Source: Bacteriovorax sp. PP10 (GTDB taxonomy: Bacteria; Bdellovibrionota; Bacteriovoracia; Bacteriovoracales; Bacteriovoracaceae). From it: DNA of 64,000 nucleotides. Shown here in pieces: positions 50,444-59,854 of this stretch. The notes beneath the pieces were generated by a model. It was given only the letters and a program-made list of their open reading frames with translations, made no database searches and was not told where the DNA came from. A program made the translations under genes and the position numbers. Position 1 is the first letter of the stretch. Each line of letters opens with the position of its first letter. The stretch lies in assembly GCF_035013165.1 (NCBI RefSeq), contig NZ_JAYGJQ010000003.1:434001-498000 (forward strand), read 5' to 3'.

Positions 50444-51130
50444 ATGAAATTCATTGAATTACCACATGGAACTAGTGTTAAAGGTGAAAAGATCCCAGCA
50501 TTCAAATCAGAACTAGACGCTCCAACATACAACTACGTATTAGGTGCAGTTCACGGTGACGAAGTTGAAGGTGCTCATTTAGCAAAAGAAATTTTTAAAT
50601 GGCTATCAACGACTGACGAAGTGAATATGCCACTAGTCTTCGTTCCAGTTGTAAACGTCGACGGATATAAAGCAGGAACACGTGTAAACGGAAACGGCGT
50701 TGATCTAAACCGCAACCTTCCTTCAGCTCAGTGGACTCCAGAAGCTCGCGAAGAAAAATACTTCCCGGGAACAGCTCCATTATCAGAACCAGAAAATAAA
50801 TTCTTAGTAGAACTCTTCAAAAAGTATCCGCCAAGATTCATCCTAAGTTTCCATTCATGGTACCCGGTTATTAACTACAACGGAAAATGCAAAGAGATTG
50901 CTGACTTCCTTGCAAGCTATAACAAGTATCCAATTGAAGCAGACTTCTTAACTCACCCGACTCCAGGATCGCTTGGAGAATTTGGGCCACAGGAATTTAA
51001 AGCTCCGGTTTTAACTTTTGAATGTCCGGTATTAGGTGAAGGCCATACGCTGGAATCGATCTGGAAAGACAATGAAGAAGCTTTCAAAAAGCTCTTCACA
51101 ACGAAGATAATCGAAACATTTCAAGCTTAA
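50444..51130 (+). CDS. M14-family zinc carboxypeptidase-like protein
   Basis: The 228-residue protein follows the M14 pattern: zinc ligands His and Glu in AVHGDEVEGA, substrate Asn-Arg in DLNRNLPS, third zinc His in LSFHSWYPV, and the catalytic Glu likely in LTFECPVLGEG. The lack of a signal peptide and the short length resemble murein peptide amidase MpaA, a cytoplasmic enzyme that recycles peptidoglycan peptides. It directly follows the PTPS gene (8 bp) and is followed by a terminator. Confidence 0.88.
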   Translation: MKFIELPHGTSVKGEKIPAFKSELDAPTYNYVLGAVHGDEVEGAHLAKEIFKWLSTTDEVNMPLVFVPVVNVDGYKAGTRVNGNGVDLNRNLPSAQWTPEAREEKYFPGTAPLSEPENKFLVELFKKYPPRFILSFHSWYPVINYNGKCKEIADFLASYNKYPIEADFLTHPTPGSLGEFGPQEFKAPVLTFECPVLGEGHTLESIWKDNEEAFKKLFTTKIIETFQA

Positions 51131-51141
51131 TTAAAATAAAA

Positions 51142-51170
51142 AAGGCACTCAATCGAGTGCCTTTTTTTTT
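51142..51170. terminator. Intrinsic terminator between convergent genes
   Basis: A perfect 9-bp stem AAGGCACTC/GAGTGCCTT with an AATC loop, followed by nine T on the plus strand and preceded by an A tract. It ends the M14 gene (stop 51130) and can also serve the minus-strand gene ending at 51191. Confidence 0.93.
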
Positions 51171-51190
51171 ATTCTAATTTTAGAAAAATA

Positions 51191-51784
51191 CTAACGAGAA
51201 ACACAATGAGTAAGGACTTGTACGCCTTCGTTAATCACACCTCTCGTCGTCAGAGATGGCATAATCATTTTCAATATCTTTTTAATTTCACCAAAGCTTA
51301 ACGAACAAAAACTAATCTCACTATAGCACTTATCATGTCCCTTAATCGCTGCTCTCTTAATCTCTTTGCAGCTTTTACTTTCGCCATCCATCGCTTGAAT
51401 TTCTTTTTGCAGGCAAGTCGCAGTCGTCTCCAACCACTTTTTTCCTCTCGGTGACACTTCCAAGGCCAGTCGCTTTAAACTATCGCTACAATACTGGTAA
51501 CCAAAACCTAAAAAATATCCTTTAGCACCACAGTTGTTCTTTTTTTCCTGACATAAGTAATAATCACAAGAACCAATCAGCTCTTCGCAATTATCAGTGA
51601 TTCCTTTCTCTTCGATATATACATTATAAAGGGCCGTCGTTTCCTCTACTCCAAATTCTTTAATCAATTTCTTGTGAGTCTTCATTTGAAACGGTTCAAA
51701 AATATTAACGACAGAAACCTCACTCGCCATAGCGAGCTGAACTCCTAAAAAAGAAAATAGAATGATGAGGAATGCGTTTTTCAT
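51191..51784 (-). CDS. Secreted ten-cysteine protein
   Basis: The 197-residue protein has a signal peptide (LIILFSFLGVQLAMA) and ten cysteines in the mature part, suggesting up to five disulfides (SCDYYLCQEKKNNC, YCSD, TCLQ, SCKE, KCYS, FCSL, HCVS). GYFLGFGYQYCSDSLKRLAL and GKKWLETTATCLQKEI look like conserved family blocks, but I do not recognise the family. No enzymatic motif is seen. Confidence 0.75.
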   Translation of the reverse strand: MKNAFLIILFSFLGVQLAMASEVSVVNIFEPFQMKTHKKLIKEFGVEETTALYNVYIEEKGITDNCEELIGSCDYYLCQEKKNNCGAKGYFLGFGYQYCSDSLKRLALEVSPRGKKWLETTATCLQKEIQAMDGESKSCKEIKRAAIKGHDKCYSEISFCSLSFGEIKKILKMIMPSLTTRGVINEGVQVLTHCVSR

Positions 51785-51861
51785 AGCTAAGAAATACTAC
51801 TCTGTTATGAGTTTGCTATGACTTTACCGAGTAAAAATTTCACTATCAATCGACAAAAAAG

Positions 51862-51892
51862 ACAAAAAAAAAGGCCCTCAAAAGAGGGCCTT
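51862..51892 (-). terminator. Intrinsic terminator downstream of the anchored ferredoxin gene
   Basis: Stem AAGGCCCTC/GAGGGCCTT with a 4-nt loop. On the minus strand it is followed by nine T, 24 bp past the stop at 51916. Confidence 0.93.
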
Positions 51893-51915
51893 CTATTTGA
51901 TTTAAAATCTAAAAA

Positions 51916-52767
51916 TTAAGAAGCTTTCGTAAACTTAATAACTTCAACCGGACAAGCTTCCGCCGCCTCTTGAACTCTTAATCCATCGTTAAGCGGAGCG
52001 CCCGGACGGATAAGACAAGTTGAATCTGTTACTTCGAATACTTCTGGAAAGATCCCTTCGCATGCATCACAAACGATACACCCTGGTTCAATCCAAACTT
52101 TTGAAATTGTAAAGTTCTCAACAGCAGGAGCTGCAGCACCACCACCAGCGGCCGCACCAGCAAAGTCACCAGCGAACATTGGGTTCGATGCCATCTTTAA
52201 TTGCTTAGCAGTTTTTGGAAGAGGAGGAGAAATAAAAGTTCTATCTGGAAGTGTGTAAAGAGGTTTAACTTTCTCTACAGTAAACTTAGCAGCTAAATCA
52301 TCAGCAGTTTCAGTCGCAGTATTTCTTTTTTCTACGAAGTCTGAAGCTTTGAAAGTTTGCTTATGAGTTACACTTTCTCTTGAAGCAGTCACTTCAATTT
52401 CAATCGTTGCTTTATCAAGTGGAGAAGCAGTTACGATTCTTTGTAACTGGTCACCCATATCAAGATCGCGTACGAAGTCAGTGCTCGATCCATCGAATTC
52501 ACGAGTGATATCAACTTCAGTTGGAGATCCAAACGGGTTGAATAAACGAACGCGAATTTTATCAAACGTTACAGGTTCAGCGTCTTGATCCCACTTGAAT
52601 GTGAAAGCAAAACCAACATCACCGCGTGTCGATTTAATGATTTCAATTTTTGGTTTAACGAATAGAAAATTTAAGGCACCAGAAAGCAAACTAAGTGCTC
52701 CGATCCCTACTAATAATCCAATTCCAGCTAGAATCGCCAAAATCATGGCAATGTATGTTGTACTCAC
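51916..52767 (-). CDS. Membrane-anchored protein ending in a [4Fe-4S] ferredoxin domain
   Basis: The 283-residue protein starts with a transmembrane span (IAMILAILAGIGLLVGIGAL). It continues with a ~120-residue beta-rich domain (FAFTFKWDQDAEPVTFDKIR, VRLFNPFGSPTEV, TIEIEVTASRESV) and a Gly/Ala linker. The C-terminal ferredoxin carries one cluster motif, C-x2-C-x2-C in GCIVCDACEGIFPE, with a distant Cys-Pro in AAEACPVEVI. This is the single-cluster arrangement. The beta domain is not recognised. It probably delivers electrons at the inner-membrane surface. Confidence 0.8.
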   Translation of the reverse strand: MSTTYIAMILAILAGIGLLVGIGALSLLSGALNFLFVKPKIEIIKSTRGDVGFAFTFKWDQDAEPVTFDKIRVRLFNPFGSPTEVDITREFDGSSTDFVRDLDMGDQLQRIVTASPLDKATIEIEVTASRESVTHKQTFKASDFVEKRNTATETADDLAAKFTVEKVKPLYTLPDRTFISPPLPKTAKQLKMASNPMFAGDFAGAAAGGGAAAPAVENFTISKVWIEPGCIVCDACEGIFPEVFEVTDSTCLIRPGAPLNDGLRVQEAAEACPVEVIKFTKAS

Positions 52768-52918
52768 TAAGGCTCCCCAAATAACGAGTTAATTAATCAA
52801 TTATTGATAATTTATTTTAACATATGATTGCGAAATGTTTAGGAAAAAGTGATTAATTTTGAGAGACACGACATGGCAAAATGAGAACTTCGTGGATCAG
52901 ATATCAAAAAATCCCGAA

Positions 52919-53887
52919 TCAAATAAAAAGTGCAATAGCTTCTTTTAAGTTAAATACGGCCTGAATTTCACCATCTCTTACTCGAGCAAGACCGCAAAAA
53001 TACCAATCTGTATTGTAAATCCACATGATATCGAGAGTTGAGACGTCTGCCTGATTTGGTTGCATAACTATTTCAAGTTCAGTCAAAGGGTAGCGATGCC
53101 CTTGTAGATACCTCGCGGCCTGCTCAGGAGTTAATCTGACTTTATTTAAACAAAGTACCTGATCCAGTGGTGTACCCCATTTTTCCAGGTCAAACTCAGT
53201 CCCTCTTTTGGGCCAGTCTTTCTCTTTTATCGCCTTAATCGAAGTGTTATCACCAATCGCTTCACGCTCTAAAATTTTAAGCGCTCCAAGCCCGCCAAGC
53301 ATCTGTGAGATCTCTTCAAAGAGTGTTCTTACATATGTCCCAGAGCTCACCGTGACCACAAACTCTAGTTCAGGGTATTCAAATCTCAAAATTTTAAAAT
53401 CTAGAATCTCTCTTTTAACTTTTTCTTTTTGAATCATCCTGCCTTGAACGGCCAGTTCATAAAGACGCTTGCCTTCAAATTTCGAAGCAGAAAAACTATG
53501 GGGAGACTGCCAGTACTCTCCCAAAAAATGCTTACTCAGCTTTTCTTCGAGATCCTTCATGGGCATATTTTGAAATTCTAATTCGATATCTTTTTTTTCT
53601 TCAACTTCACTCATGAAGTCGCCGGTTTTAGTTTTTCCACCAAATACACCAACGGCACGATAACGTTTTGGCAGCAACTCATGAACGTATTCATTGAGCT
53701 TCTGTGCCCCTTGAACACCAATGAGAAGGACACCTTCAGCAAATGGATCTAGAGTTCCAAAGTGCCCAATCTTTCCAAACTTATAACCTAAATTTTTTTT
53801 GAAATGAAAGACGACATCAAATGACGTAGGCCCGACGGGCTTGTAAACGTTAAAGACTAAGGGGATTTCTTTGTAATCTGTATTCAC
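52919..53887 (-). CDS. truB: tRNA pseudouridine synthase B
   Basis: The 322-residue enzyme makes pseudouridine-55 in the tRNA T-loop. The catalytic Asp47 lies in GHFGTLDPFAEGVLL, the same place as E. coli Asp48. RYRAVGVFGGKTKTGD, KRLYELA and VTVSSGTYVRTL complete the TruB family set. It ends the rimP-nusA-infB-rbfA-truB operon; the usual following rpsO is absent here. Confidence 0.96.
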   Translation of the reverse strand: MNTDYKEIPLVFNVYKPVGPTSFDVVFHFKKNLGYKFGKIGHFGTLDPFAEGVLLIGVQGAQKLNEYVHELLPKRYRAVGVFGGKTKTGDFMSEVEEKKDIELEFQNMPMKDLEEKLSKHFLGEYWQSPHSFSASKFEGKRLYELAVQGRMIQKEKVKREILDFKILRFEYPELEFVVTVSSGTYVRTLFEEISQMLGGLGALKILEREAIGDNTSIKAIKEKDWPKRGTEFDLEKWGTPLDQVLCLNKVRLTPEQAARYLQGHRYPLTELEIVMQPNQADVSTLDIMWIYNTDWYFCGLARVRDGEIQAVFNLKEAIALFI

Positions 53888-53902
53888 GTTGAAATTCGAT
53901 TC

Positions 53903-54277
53903 TTACTCTTCAGTATTTTCTGAAGTGTTCTTATCTTTAGAAGCAGTTATAAGATCCATGATCTTTTTTTCTTCTTCAAACTGATTGTCGTAAACAAACG
54001 TTAAAGAAGGCACGTGACGAACTTCTAAAACTTTCGCAAGTTCAGATCTAATTCTTCCAGCGGCCGATTCGATCGCAGTTTTTGCGTCTCCACGAGTTCC
54101 AGAATCGTATGTGTCCCACGATACAGTCGCATAACCGTAGTCAGGAGACAGTTCTACTTTCGTGATAGAAACTCTTGCAAGTCGCACGTCATTTGTACCA
54201 GCACGAAGCAGGCCGTTGATTTCATTCAACAGCCTTTCTTCATATTTAATTTTTTTGAAATTGTCTTTTTTGGCCAT
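53903..54277 (-). CDS. rbfA: Ribosome-binding factor A
   Basis: The 124-residue KH-like protein aids late maturation of the 30S subunit and 16S rRNA 5' processing. It shows the family opening YEERLLNEINGLLR, the LARVSITKVELSPDYGYATV region and a VRHVPSLTFVYDNQ strand. It sits 4 bp after infB, as in many genomes. Confidence 0.93.
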   Translation of the reverse strand: MAKKDNFKKIKYEERLLNEINGLLRAGTNDVRLARVSITKVELSPDYGYATVSWDTYDSGTRGDAKTAIESAAGRIRSELAKVLEVRHVPSLTFVYDNQFEEEKKIMDLITASKDKNTSENTEE

Positions 54278-54281
54278 AATA

Positions 54282-57194
54282 TTACAGGTTCGCTCTCGTT
54301 TCTTTAGACCCAGACTGGCTCATTCCAGCTGCATCATCAAGTGTTCTTTTCTTCTGTACCATTAAGTAAGCTTCAAAGATATCCCCAGCGTTAATATTCG
54401 TGAATCCTTCAAGAGAAATACCACATTCATAACCGTTCTTAACTTCCTTAACATCGTCTTTGAAACGTTTAAGAGAAGATAATTTCCCGTCATGCATGAT
54501 TTTCCCGTTACGAAGTAAACGGATACCACAACCTTGAGCAATTTTTCCGTCGATAACGTACGATCCGGCAATAACACCTGCTTTAGGGATGTTGAAGACT
54601 TCACGAACTTCTGCGCGACCAATAAACTCTTCCACGAACTCAGGGTCAAGAAGACCTTCAAGAGCAAGTTTCACGTCATTGATTAGCTCATAAATGATCG
54701 AGTAGTTCTTAATATCAACACCTTTATCTTCTGCAAGTTTTCTTGCTGAAGTTACTGGTCTCATGTTGAATCCGATTAGGAATCCATTTGCCGTAGCTGC
54801 CATCTGAACATCTGAATCCGTAATTGGACCAACACCACCAGCAACAACTTTAACTGCTACTTCTGAGTTTCCAAGAGATTCTACAGCTGACTTAATAGCT
54901 TCGTATGACCCTTGAACATCTGATCTGATAATAAGGTTAAGAAGCTTTTGCTCTTCACCTTCTTTAGCTGCATTCGAGAAGAAATCTTCCAGAGATACTT
55001 TTTTCTTTTCCGGAGCAGCTTGAAGAAGTTTTCTTTCATTCAATCTGTTTTCCGCAATTTTCTTAGCTTCTCTTTCCGACTTCACGATATTGATTCTATC
55101 CCCTGGTGCCGGAGCATCTTCAAGGCCCAGAATCTGAACTGGAGTCGAAGGTCCTGCAGACACTAACTGAACACCTAGGTGGTCATTTAACGATCTAGCA
55201 CGTCCGTACGTTTCTCCAACTACAAGGTAGTCACCTTTATTTAACGTTCCTGATTGAACTAGAATCGTGGCCATAGGCCCTCTTCCTTGCTCAATTTTAG
55301 ATTCGATTACTACACCTTCAACCGGGCCTTTTTCGTCCGCGCGAAGATCTAGGATTTCTGCTTGAAGTAAAATAGCTTCAAGAAGTTCATCGATACCCAT
55401 AGATTTTAAAGCAGACACGTGAACGTATTGAGTTGTCCCACCCCAGTCTTCTGGAAGTAAGTTGAACTCAGTTAATTCTTGTTTTACTTTATCTGGATTC
55501 ACTCCAGGTTTATCCATTTTGTTAACAGCGATGATGATTGGAACACCAGCGTTCTCACAGAATCTAATCGACTCTTTCGTCTGAGGCATAACCCCATCGT
55601 CAGCAGCAACAACTAGAACAACAATATCAGTTGCGTGAGCACCACGTTGTCTCATAGCTCCGAAGGCCGCGTGACCAGGAGTATCTAGGAACGTGATTGT
55701 TTTATCGCCTTCAACTTTAACTGAGTAGGCACCAATATGTTGAGTGATCCCACCAGCTTCACCTGAAGCCACTTTATCTTTTCTAATAGTATCTAATAGA
55801 GTCGTCTTCCCGTGATCGACGTGACCCATGATCGCTACCACTGGCGGGCGAACAGGGAACTTCGATTTTTCGTCTTCAGATACAGCAGCTTTACCAATGA
55901 TTTTTTCTTCATTGAACGCTTTATCTTCAACACGGTAGTTAAATAGAGCACAGATATCAGCAGCTAGTTTAGGGCCAACATAATCTGTTTCTTTAATTAA
56001 AAGGTTTAGTTTTAAACACTCATCAAGAAGATCTTTGAACTTAACACTTAGCTTGTGAGCTAAATCCCCAAGTACAACACCTTTGTGAATATGAACAACA
56101 CGTTTAGAATCCTTAACTTCAGTTCTTTCAGTTTGCTGAGTTGGTCCCACGTAGTCCTTTTTTCTTAAAATTTGAGTGTAAATCGGGCGTCCTGTACCAC
56201 TTAGTGCAGTATAAGACTTTAGTTCTTCTTCAGCGCGAGACATAGTAATGGCCTGAGCTTTTGAAGCAATTGCTTTTTTCCCAGTCATCATTGAAGCAAG
56301 ACCGCCCATGCGCTTCTTGTTTTCTTCTTCCTCGCCTCTTTTTCTTTCATCTTCCTGTTCAGCAGGAGTTCCAGTGAATTGCTTAGGTTGTGCAGCTTTT
56401 AGGGCCTCTGCTTTAGCAACGCGAGCTGCTTCTTCCTTCGCCTGGTTTTCTTTGAACATTGGATCTTTTGACGGCGTATACACAGGAGTGAATCTGTGTG
56501 GACGGTCAATAGTCGATAATTTCTTTTCTTCTTTAATAGCTTCTTTAATAGCTTCTTTATCAGCAGCTTTTCTCGTGATAACTCCCGCCTCATTTGGCGT
56601 CTCTTTTTTCACAGGAGCTTTTGATACAACTCTTAAACCACCAGTTGATGCAGGAGCAGATGCTGCCACTTCTTCTGATACTGCCGGAGTCGGCTCAGTT
56701 ACACTTTCGTCTTCTGCTGGCTGAGCTACGAAATTCTCTTCTTCATCTGCTTCTACTTCAGTAGCAGCATGAACTTGAGTTTCTTCACTTTCGTCAGAGT
56801 CAGCGTACATTGTGTCTGATTCTTCGTCTGTATTCTCGTCAGTTTTTCTACGAATAACTGTCGCTTTTTTCTTAACTGTAGAGGCCTTCTTAGTTGTCTT
56901 CTTCTCTTCATCTGCTTCTTCAGCAGGTGCAGCAGCTTTTCTTTCAACTGTCTTTTTCTCAACAGTTTTCGCAGCAGCAGCTGGTGCCTTTTTACGAACT
57001 ACTTTCTTTTTAGAAGCAGTGTCGCTCGAGGCCTCTTCATCTTTCTTCACCGAAGCAAGGTAAGATGTCACGTCAGCGTCTGACAATTCGGCCATGTGAT
57101 TTCTCACAGCAAACCCTTTTGCCTTTAACGACTCGACGAGATCGAGAGGTCCAATATCTAATTCTTTTGCCAATTCAAAAACTTTTTTAGGCAT
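54282..57194 (-). CDS. infB: Translation initiation factor IF-2
   Basis: The 970-residue GTPase brings initiator tRNA to the 30S subunit. Domains: an N-terminal IF2_N (~1-50), a long Ala/Lys/Glu-rich linker (~55-380), then the G domain with GHVDHGKTTLLD, DTPGHAAF and NKMDKPG, an EF-Tu-like domain II, and C-terminal domains III/IV ending in the fMet-tRNA-binding region (GYECGISLEGFTNI). The long low-complexity linker gives rise to spurious frames on the opposite strand. Confidence 0.98.
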   Translation of the reverse strand: MPKKVFELAKELDIGPLDLVESLKAKGFAVRNHMAELSDADVTSYLASVKKDEEASSDTASKKKVVRKKAPAAAAKTVEKKTVERKAAAPAEEADEEKKTTKKASTVKKKATVIRRKTDENTDEESDTMYADSDESEETQVHAATEVEADEEENFVAQPAEDESVTEPTPAVSEEVAASAPASTGGLRVVSKAPVKKETPNEAGVITRKAADKEAIKEAIKEEKKLSTIDRPHRFTPVYTPSKDPMFKENQAKEEAARVAKAEALKAAQPKQFTGTPAEQEDERKRGEEEENKKRMGGLASMMTGKKAIASKAQAITMSRAEEELKSYTALSGTGRPIYTQILRKKDYVGPTQQTERTEVKDSKRVVHIHKGVVLGDLAHKLSVKFKDLLDECLKLNLLIKETDYVGPKLAADICALFNYRVEDKAFNEEKIIGKAAVSEDEKSKFPVRPPVVAIMGHVDHGKTTLLDTIRKDKVASGEAGGITQHIGAYSVKVEGDKTITFLDTPGHAAFGAMRQRGAHATDIVVLVVAADDGVMPQTKESIRFCENAGVPIIIAVNKMDKPGVNPDKVKQELTEFNLLPEDWGGTTQYVHVSALKSMGIDELLEAILLQAEILDLRADEKGPVEGVVIESKIEQGRGPMATILVQSGTLNKGDYLVVGETYGRARSLNDHLGVQLVSAGPSTPVQILGLEDAPAPGDRINIVKSEREAKKIAENRLNERKLLQAAPEKKKVSLEDFFSNAAKEGEEQKLLNLIIRSDVQGSYEAIKSAVESLGNSEVAVKVVAGGVGPITDSDVQMAATANGFLIGFNMRPVTSARKLAEDKGVDIKNYSIIYELINDVKLALEGLLDPEFVEEFIGRAEVREVFNIPKAGVIAGSYVIDGKIAQGCGIRLLRNGKIMHDGKLSSLKRFKDDVKEVKNGYECGISLEGFTNINAGDIFEAYLMVQKKRTLDDAAGMSQSGSKETRANL

Positions 57195-57214
57195 TATTAA
57201 CTCCGTTTACATAC

Positions 57215-58621
57215 TTACTTCAATTTAAACGCTGCAAGCTCTTCTCTTAGACGTCTTTCCGCCTCAGAGAATTTATCTTTTTCATCCACTTCACCTTCTT
57301 TATGCTTATCAAGGAGACCTTTATAAGCAGGTACCGCAGAAGCAGAAACTAATTCTTCTTCATCGTCAGCAAGATTGATTGTTCCTTGCTCGATTGCGTC
57401 GTGAGTGTCTTTCAAGATTTGAGTTGCATCAGCAACATTTCCACTTAGGATTCCAGCTAACACTTCAGCGTCCATTGCAGCTAAATCAGCAATAGACATG
57501 ATTCCATTTTGAACCATCATTTGAGCGCGGGCATCCGAAACAGAAACAATTTGCATAAGGCTGATAACGGCCTTTTTAATTTTTTCTTGAAGTTTAGTTT
57601 TAGAGATGATGTTGATTTTGTATCCAGTTAACATCGCAGCTAAACGAACGTTTTGTCCGCGTCTTCCGATTGCTAAACTTAATTGATCTTCTTCAACTAC
57701 TACATCCATTGAGTAGCTAGAGTGATCAACCTGGATGTTTGAAATTTCTGAAGGAGCAAGTGCTGCTCTTGCAAAAGTTTCAATATCAGCGTTCCAACGA
57801 ACGATATCGATTTTTTCACCTTGAAGTTCGTTTACAACGTTTTGTACGCGAGACCCTTTCATACCAACGCAAGCTCCAACCGGATCGATTTCGCGATCAG
57901 ATGTGTACACCGCGATTTTCGCGCGTTGTCCTGGCTCTCTTGCAGCAGATTTGATTTCGATGTTTCCATCTAGGATTTCTGGAACTTCAACTTCGAATAA
58001 TTTAACAAGGTACATTGGTGATGTTCTTGATAAACGAATTTCCGGCCCTCTGTTAGTCATTACAACTTCAGATAAGTAAGCTTGAATTCTGTCACCAGTT
58101 TTGAAGTTTTCCCCTGGGATAATTTCTTTACGAGATAAAATCGCATCAGATTTACCAAGGTCAACAATAACATTTCCTCTTTCATAACGACGAGCGATCC
58201 CTGTTACCAGTTCTCCTTCTCTGTGTTTGAAATCAGAAAATAAAATTTCTCTTTCTGCGTCTCTTACTTTTTGGAAAATAATCTGACGAGCAGTTTGGAC
58301 GTCAACACGTGTGAAGTTAGGGTTTTCGATACGAATCCCTAATTGGTCACCAATTTCAACTTCGCTATCAAGATTTCTAGCTTCATTGATTGTGATTTCG
58401 ATAATCGGATCTTTTACAGCGTCTACAACGTTTTTGTATTGGTAGATTTCGATTTCGTCTTCAGCGTCATTATAACGTGTTTCGTATTCACCTTGAATAC
58501 CGTATTTCTTTCTTGCAGTTACAAGGAAAGCTTGCTCAATAGCACGCACGACAACGCGTTTATCAATCCCGCGGTCCTTTCCTAAAGTTTCGATCATTCT
58601 TCCTAATTCTGAAAAATTCAT
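57215..58621 (-). CDS. nusA: Transcription termination/antitermination factor NusA
   Basis: The 468-residue protein binds RNA polymerase and nascent RNA. It has an N-terminal polymerase-binding domain, an S1 domain (~130-200, ending around GEFKTG-type GENFKTGDRIQAYLSEV), two KH domains (VGACVGMKGSRVQNV, AIGRRGQNVRLAAML) and one helix-hairpin-helix-like C-terminal repeat. E. coli NusA has two acidic C-terminal repeats; only one is seen here. It follows rimP and precedes infB by 20 bp. Confidence 0.97.
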   Translation of the reverse strand: MNFSELGRMIETLGKDRGIDKRVVVRAIEQAFLVTARKKYGIQGEYETRYNDAEDEIEIYQYKNVVDAVKDPIIEITINEARNLDSEVEIGDQLGIRIENPNFTRVDVQTARQIIFQKVRDAEREILFSDFKHREGELVTGIARRYERGNVIVDLGKSDAILSRKEIIPGENFKTGDRIQAYLSEVVMTNRGPEIRLSRTSPMYLVKLFEVEVPEILDGNIEIKSAAREPGQRAKIAVYTSDREIDPVGACVGMKGSRVQNVVNELQGEKIDIVRWNADIETFARAALAPSEISNIQVDHSSYSMDVVVEEDQLSLAIGRRGQNVRLAAMLTGYKINIISKTKLQEKIKKAVISLMQIVSVSDARAQMMVQNGIMSIADLAAMDAEVLAGILSGNVADATQILKDTHDAIEQGTINLADDEEELVSASAVPAYKGLLDKHKEGEVDEKDKFSEAERRLREELAAFKLK

Positions 58622-58662
58622 TTGAACCTTCCTCTCTTTGTATGTTTATTGCTTATAATTAT

Positions 58663-59190
58663 TTATTCAGCGTTATATTTACTAATATCTGTTTCTAAAT
58701 TTGCTTTTTTAATCTGCTCGTAAGGAATATCAATGATTGAGCCTTTAGCATCAACCACAACTCCAGTTTCAGATGCACTCACTAGCTTCGCTTTTAGTTT
58801 TAAATTATTGCGAAGGGCCTTTGGAAAATCCGGATATTTTGCTTCATCAATTTTTGTGATTAAGTGAAGCAGAACCTCTTGGCCTTCAACATCTTTAAAA
58901 TGTTTTACAGTCGTAAGAATTCTATAAATCCCTGGTGAAGAAACTTCTAATGTGAAGTTGTCCGGTATCCAAGTTTCAGTTTCCATATAAGGAGTAAACC
59001 CACGGTCTACTTTTACACAGTCTTCAAGAACCGCCGTTTTCGTCTCAGGATTTACTACGTATACAACCAGATTCCCCGATGAAGAATTCCACTCCATCTC
59101 ATAAAGTTCTAAATTGTTTTCGCTTAAAATTTTTGTCGTTAGATCAAAAAATTTTAATTCCATTCCCTGACGTGGGCCCTTAAGAACCAT
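58663..59190 (-). CDS. rimP: Ribosome maturation factor RimP
   Basis: The 175-residue protein helps 30S assembly. It has the N-terminal KH-like part (LELYEMEWNSSSGNLVVYVV), the DCVKVDRGFTPYMETE stretch, the conserved LEVSSPGIYRIL motif, and a C-terminal SH3-like domain. The ATG at 59190 has GGGA upstream at proper distance; the internal ATG at 59163 abuts AGGGA and is less likely. It heads the infB operon. Confidence 0.9.
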   Translation of the reverse strand: MVLKGPRQGMELKFFDLTTKILSENNLELYEMEWNSSSGNLVVYVVNPETKTAVLEDCVKVDRGFTPYMETETWIPDNFTLEVSSPGIYRILTTVKHFKDVEGQEVLLHLITKIDEAKYPDFPKALRNNLKLKAKLVSASETGVVVDAKGSIIDIPYEQIKKANLETDISKYNAE

Positions 59191-59206
59191 ATTTTCTATC
59201 CCATAT

Positions 59207-59237
59207 AAAAAAAAGGGCAGATTAAAAAATCCACCCT
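59207..59237 (-). terminator. Intrinsic terminator before the rimP operon
   Basis: On the minus strand AGGGTGGATT pairs with AATCTGCCCT (two G-U pairs) around a TTTT loop and is followed by TTTTTTTAT. The wobbles are mismatches on the plus strand. It ends transcripts from the GNAT gene, whose stop is at 59383. Confidence 0.75.
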
Positions 59238-59382
59238 TACTACTTTTGTACTTTAATACTCGATTTCGGAGGTAACAACTTCAGGAAGATCGTTTCAAGA
59301 AATACTTGAAGAAAACGGCCCACCAAAGATCATTACGTGATGACTATAGCAAATTTTCTATCAAATGCAAACATTTACGCTC

Positions 59383-59847
59383 TCATACCTCGAGCGTCAT
59401 GATGATTGCCGTGCCGCCGTTGCTATAGAAATGCTTCTTTTTGTGAATGACTTTAAGGCCCATACTCTCATAGAGATTGCGGGCGACAATATTCTCTTCT
59501 TCCACTTCCAGAAAAAAAGTTCGAATGCCGCGCTCCTTCAAAACCCTAATTGCTTCATTTAATAAATTTTTCCCGATTTTAAACCCACGATTATCAGGAT
59601 TCACCAGGATTTTAAGCAAATGAGCAAAGGAATCTACGACATTAAGGTCAAAAAGAACAAAACCTGGGATTAATCCATCTCGCTGATCAACTAAAATGAA
59701 GCGCTCGGCCCCTTCTGAGAAAACCTGGTCCCAAGACGCAGAGTCCCATGGCGTCGGAAAGTGCTTCAGATCTAGATCTTTGAGCACAAATAAAACATCC
59801 GCTTCAAGAGCGGATGTTTTATCTATAACAATATATTTTTGTGACAT
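59383..59847 (-). CDS. GNAT acetyltransferase (RimI-like)
   Basis: The 154-residue protein has GNAT motif A as LLKILVNPDNRGFKIGKNLL, with the basic-x-x-G-x-G acetyl-CoA loop. It continues with FLEVEEENIVARNLYESMGL (motif B), which includes the N-x-x-A-x-x-L-Y pattern typical of RimI and related N-terminal acetylases. The substrate is unproven. It lies 7 bp after the TPR-winged-helix regulator and likely shares its transcript. Confidence 0.88.
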   Translation of the reverse strand: MSQKYIVIDKTSALEADVLFVLKDLDLKHFPTPWDSASWDQVFSEGAERFILVDQRDGLIPGFVLFDLNVVDSFAHLLKILVNPDNRGFKIGKNLLNEAIRVLKERGIRTFFLEVEEENIVARNLYESMGLKVIHKKKHFYSNGGTAIIMTLEV

Positions 59848-59854
59848 TTTAAAA

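Noticed and set aside
56308-57063. Ser/Phe-rich frames opposite the infB linker
   Set aside because: They are antisense reflections of the Ala/Lys/Glu-rich low-complexity linker of IF-2.
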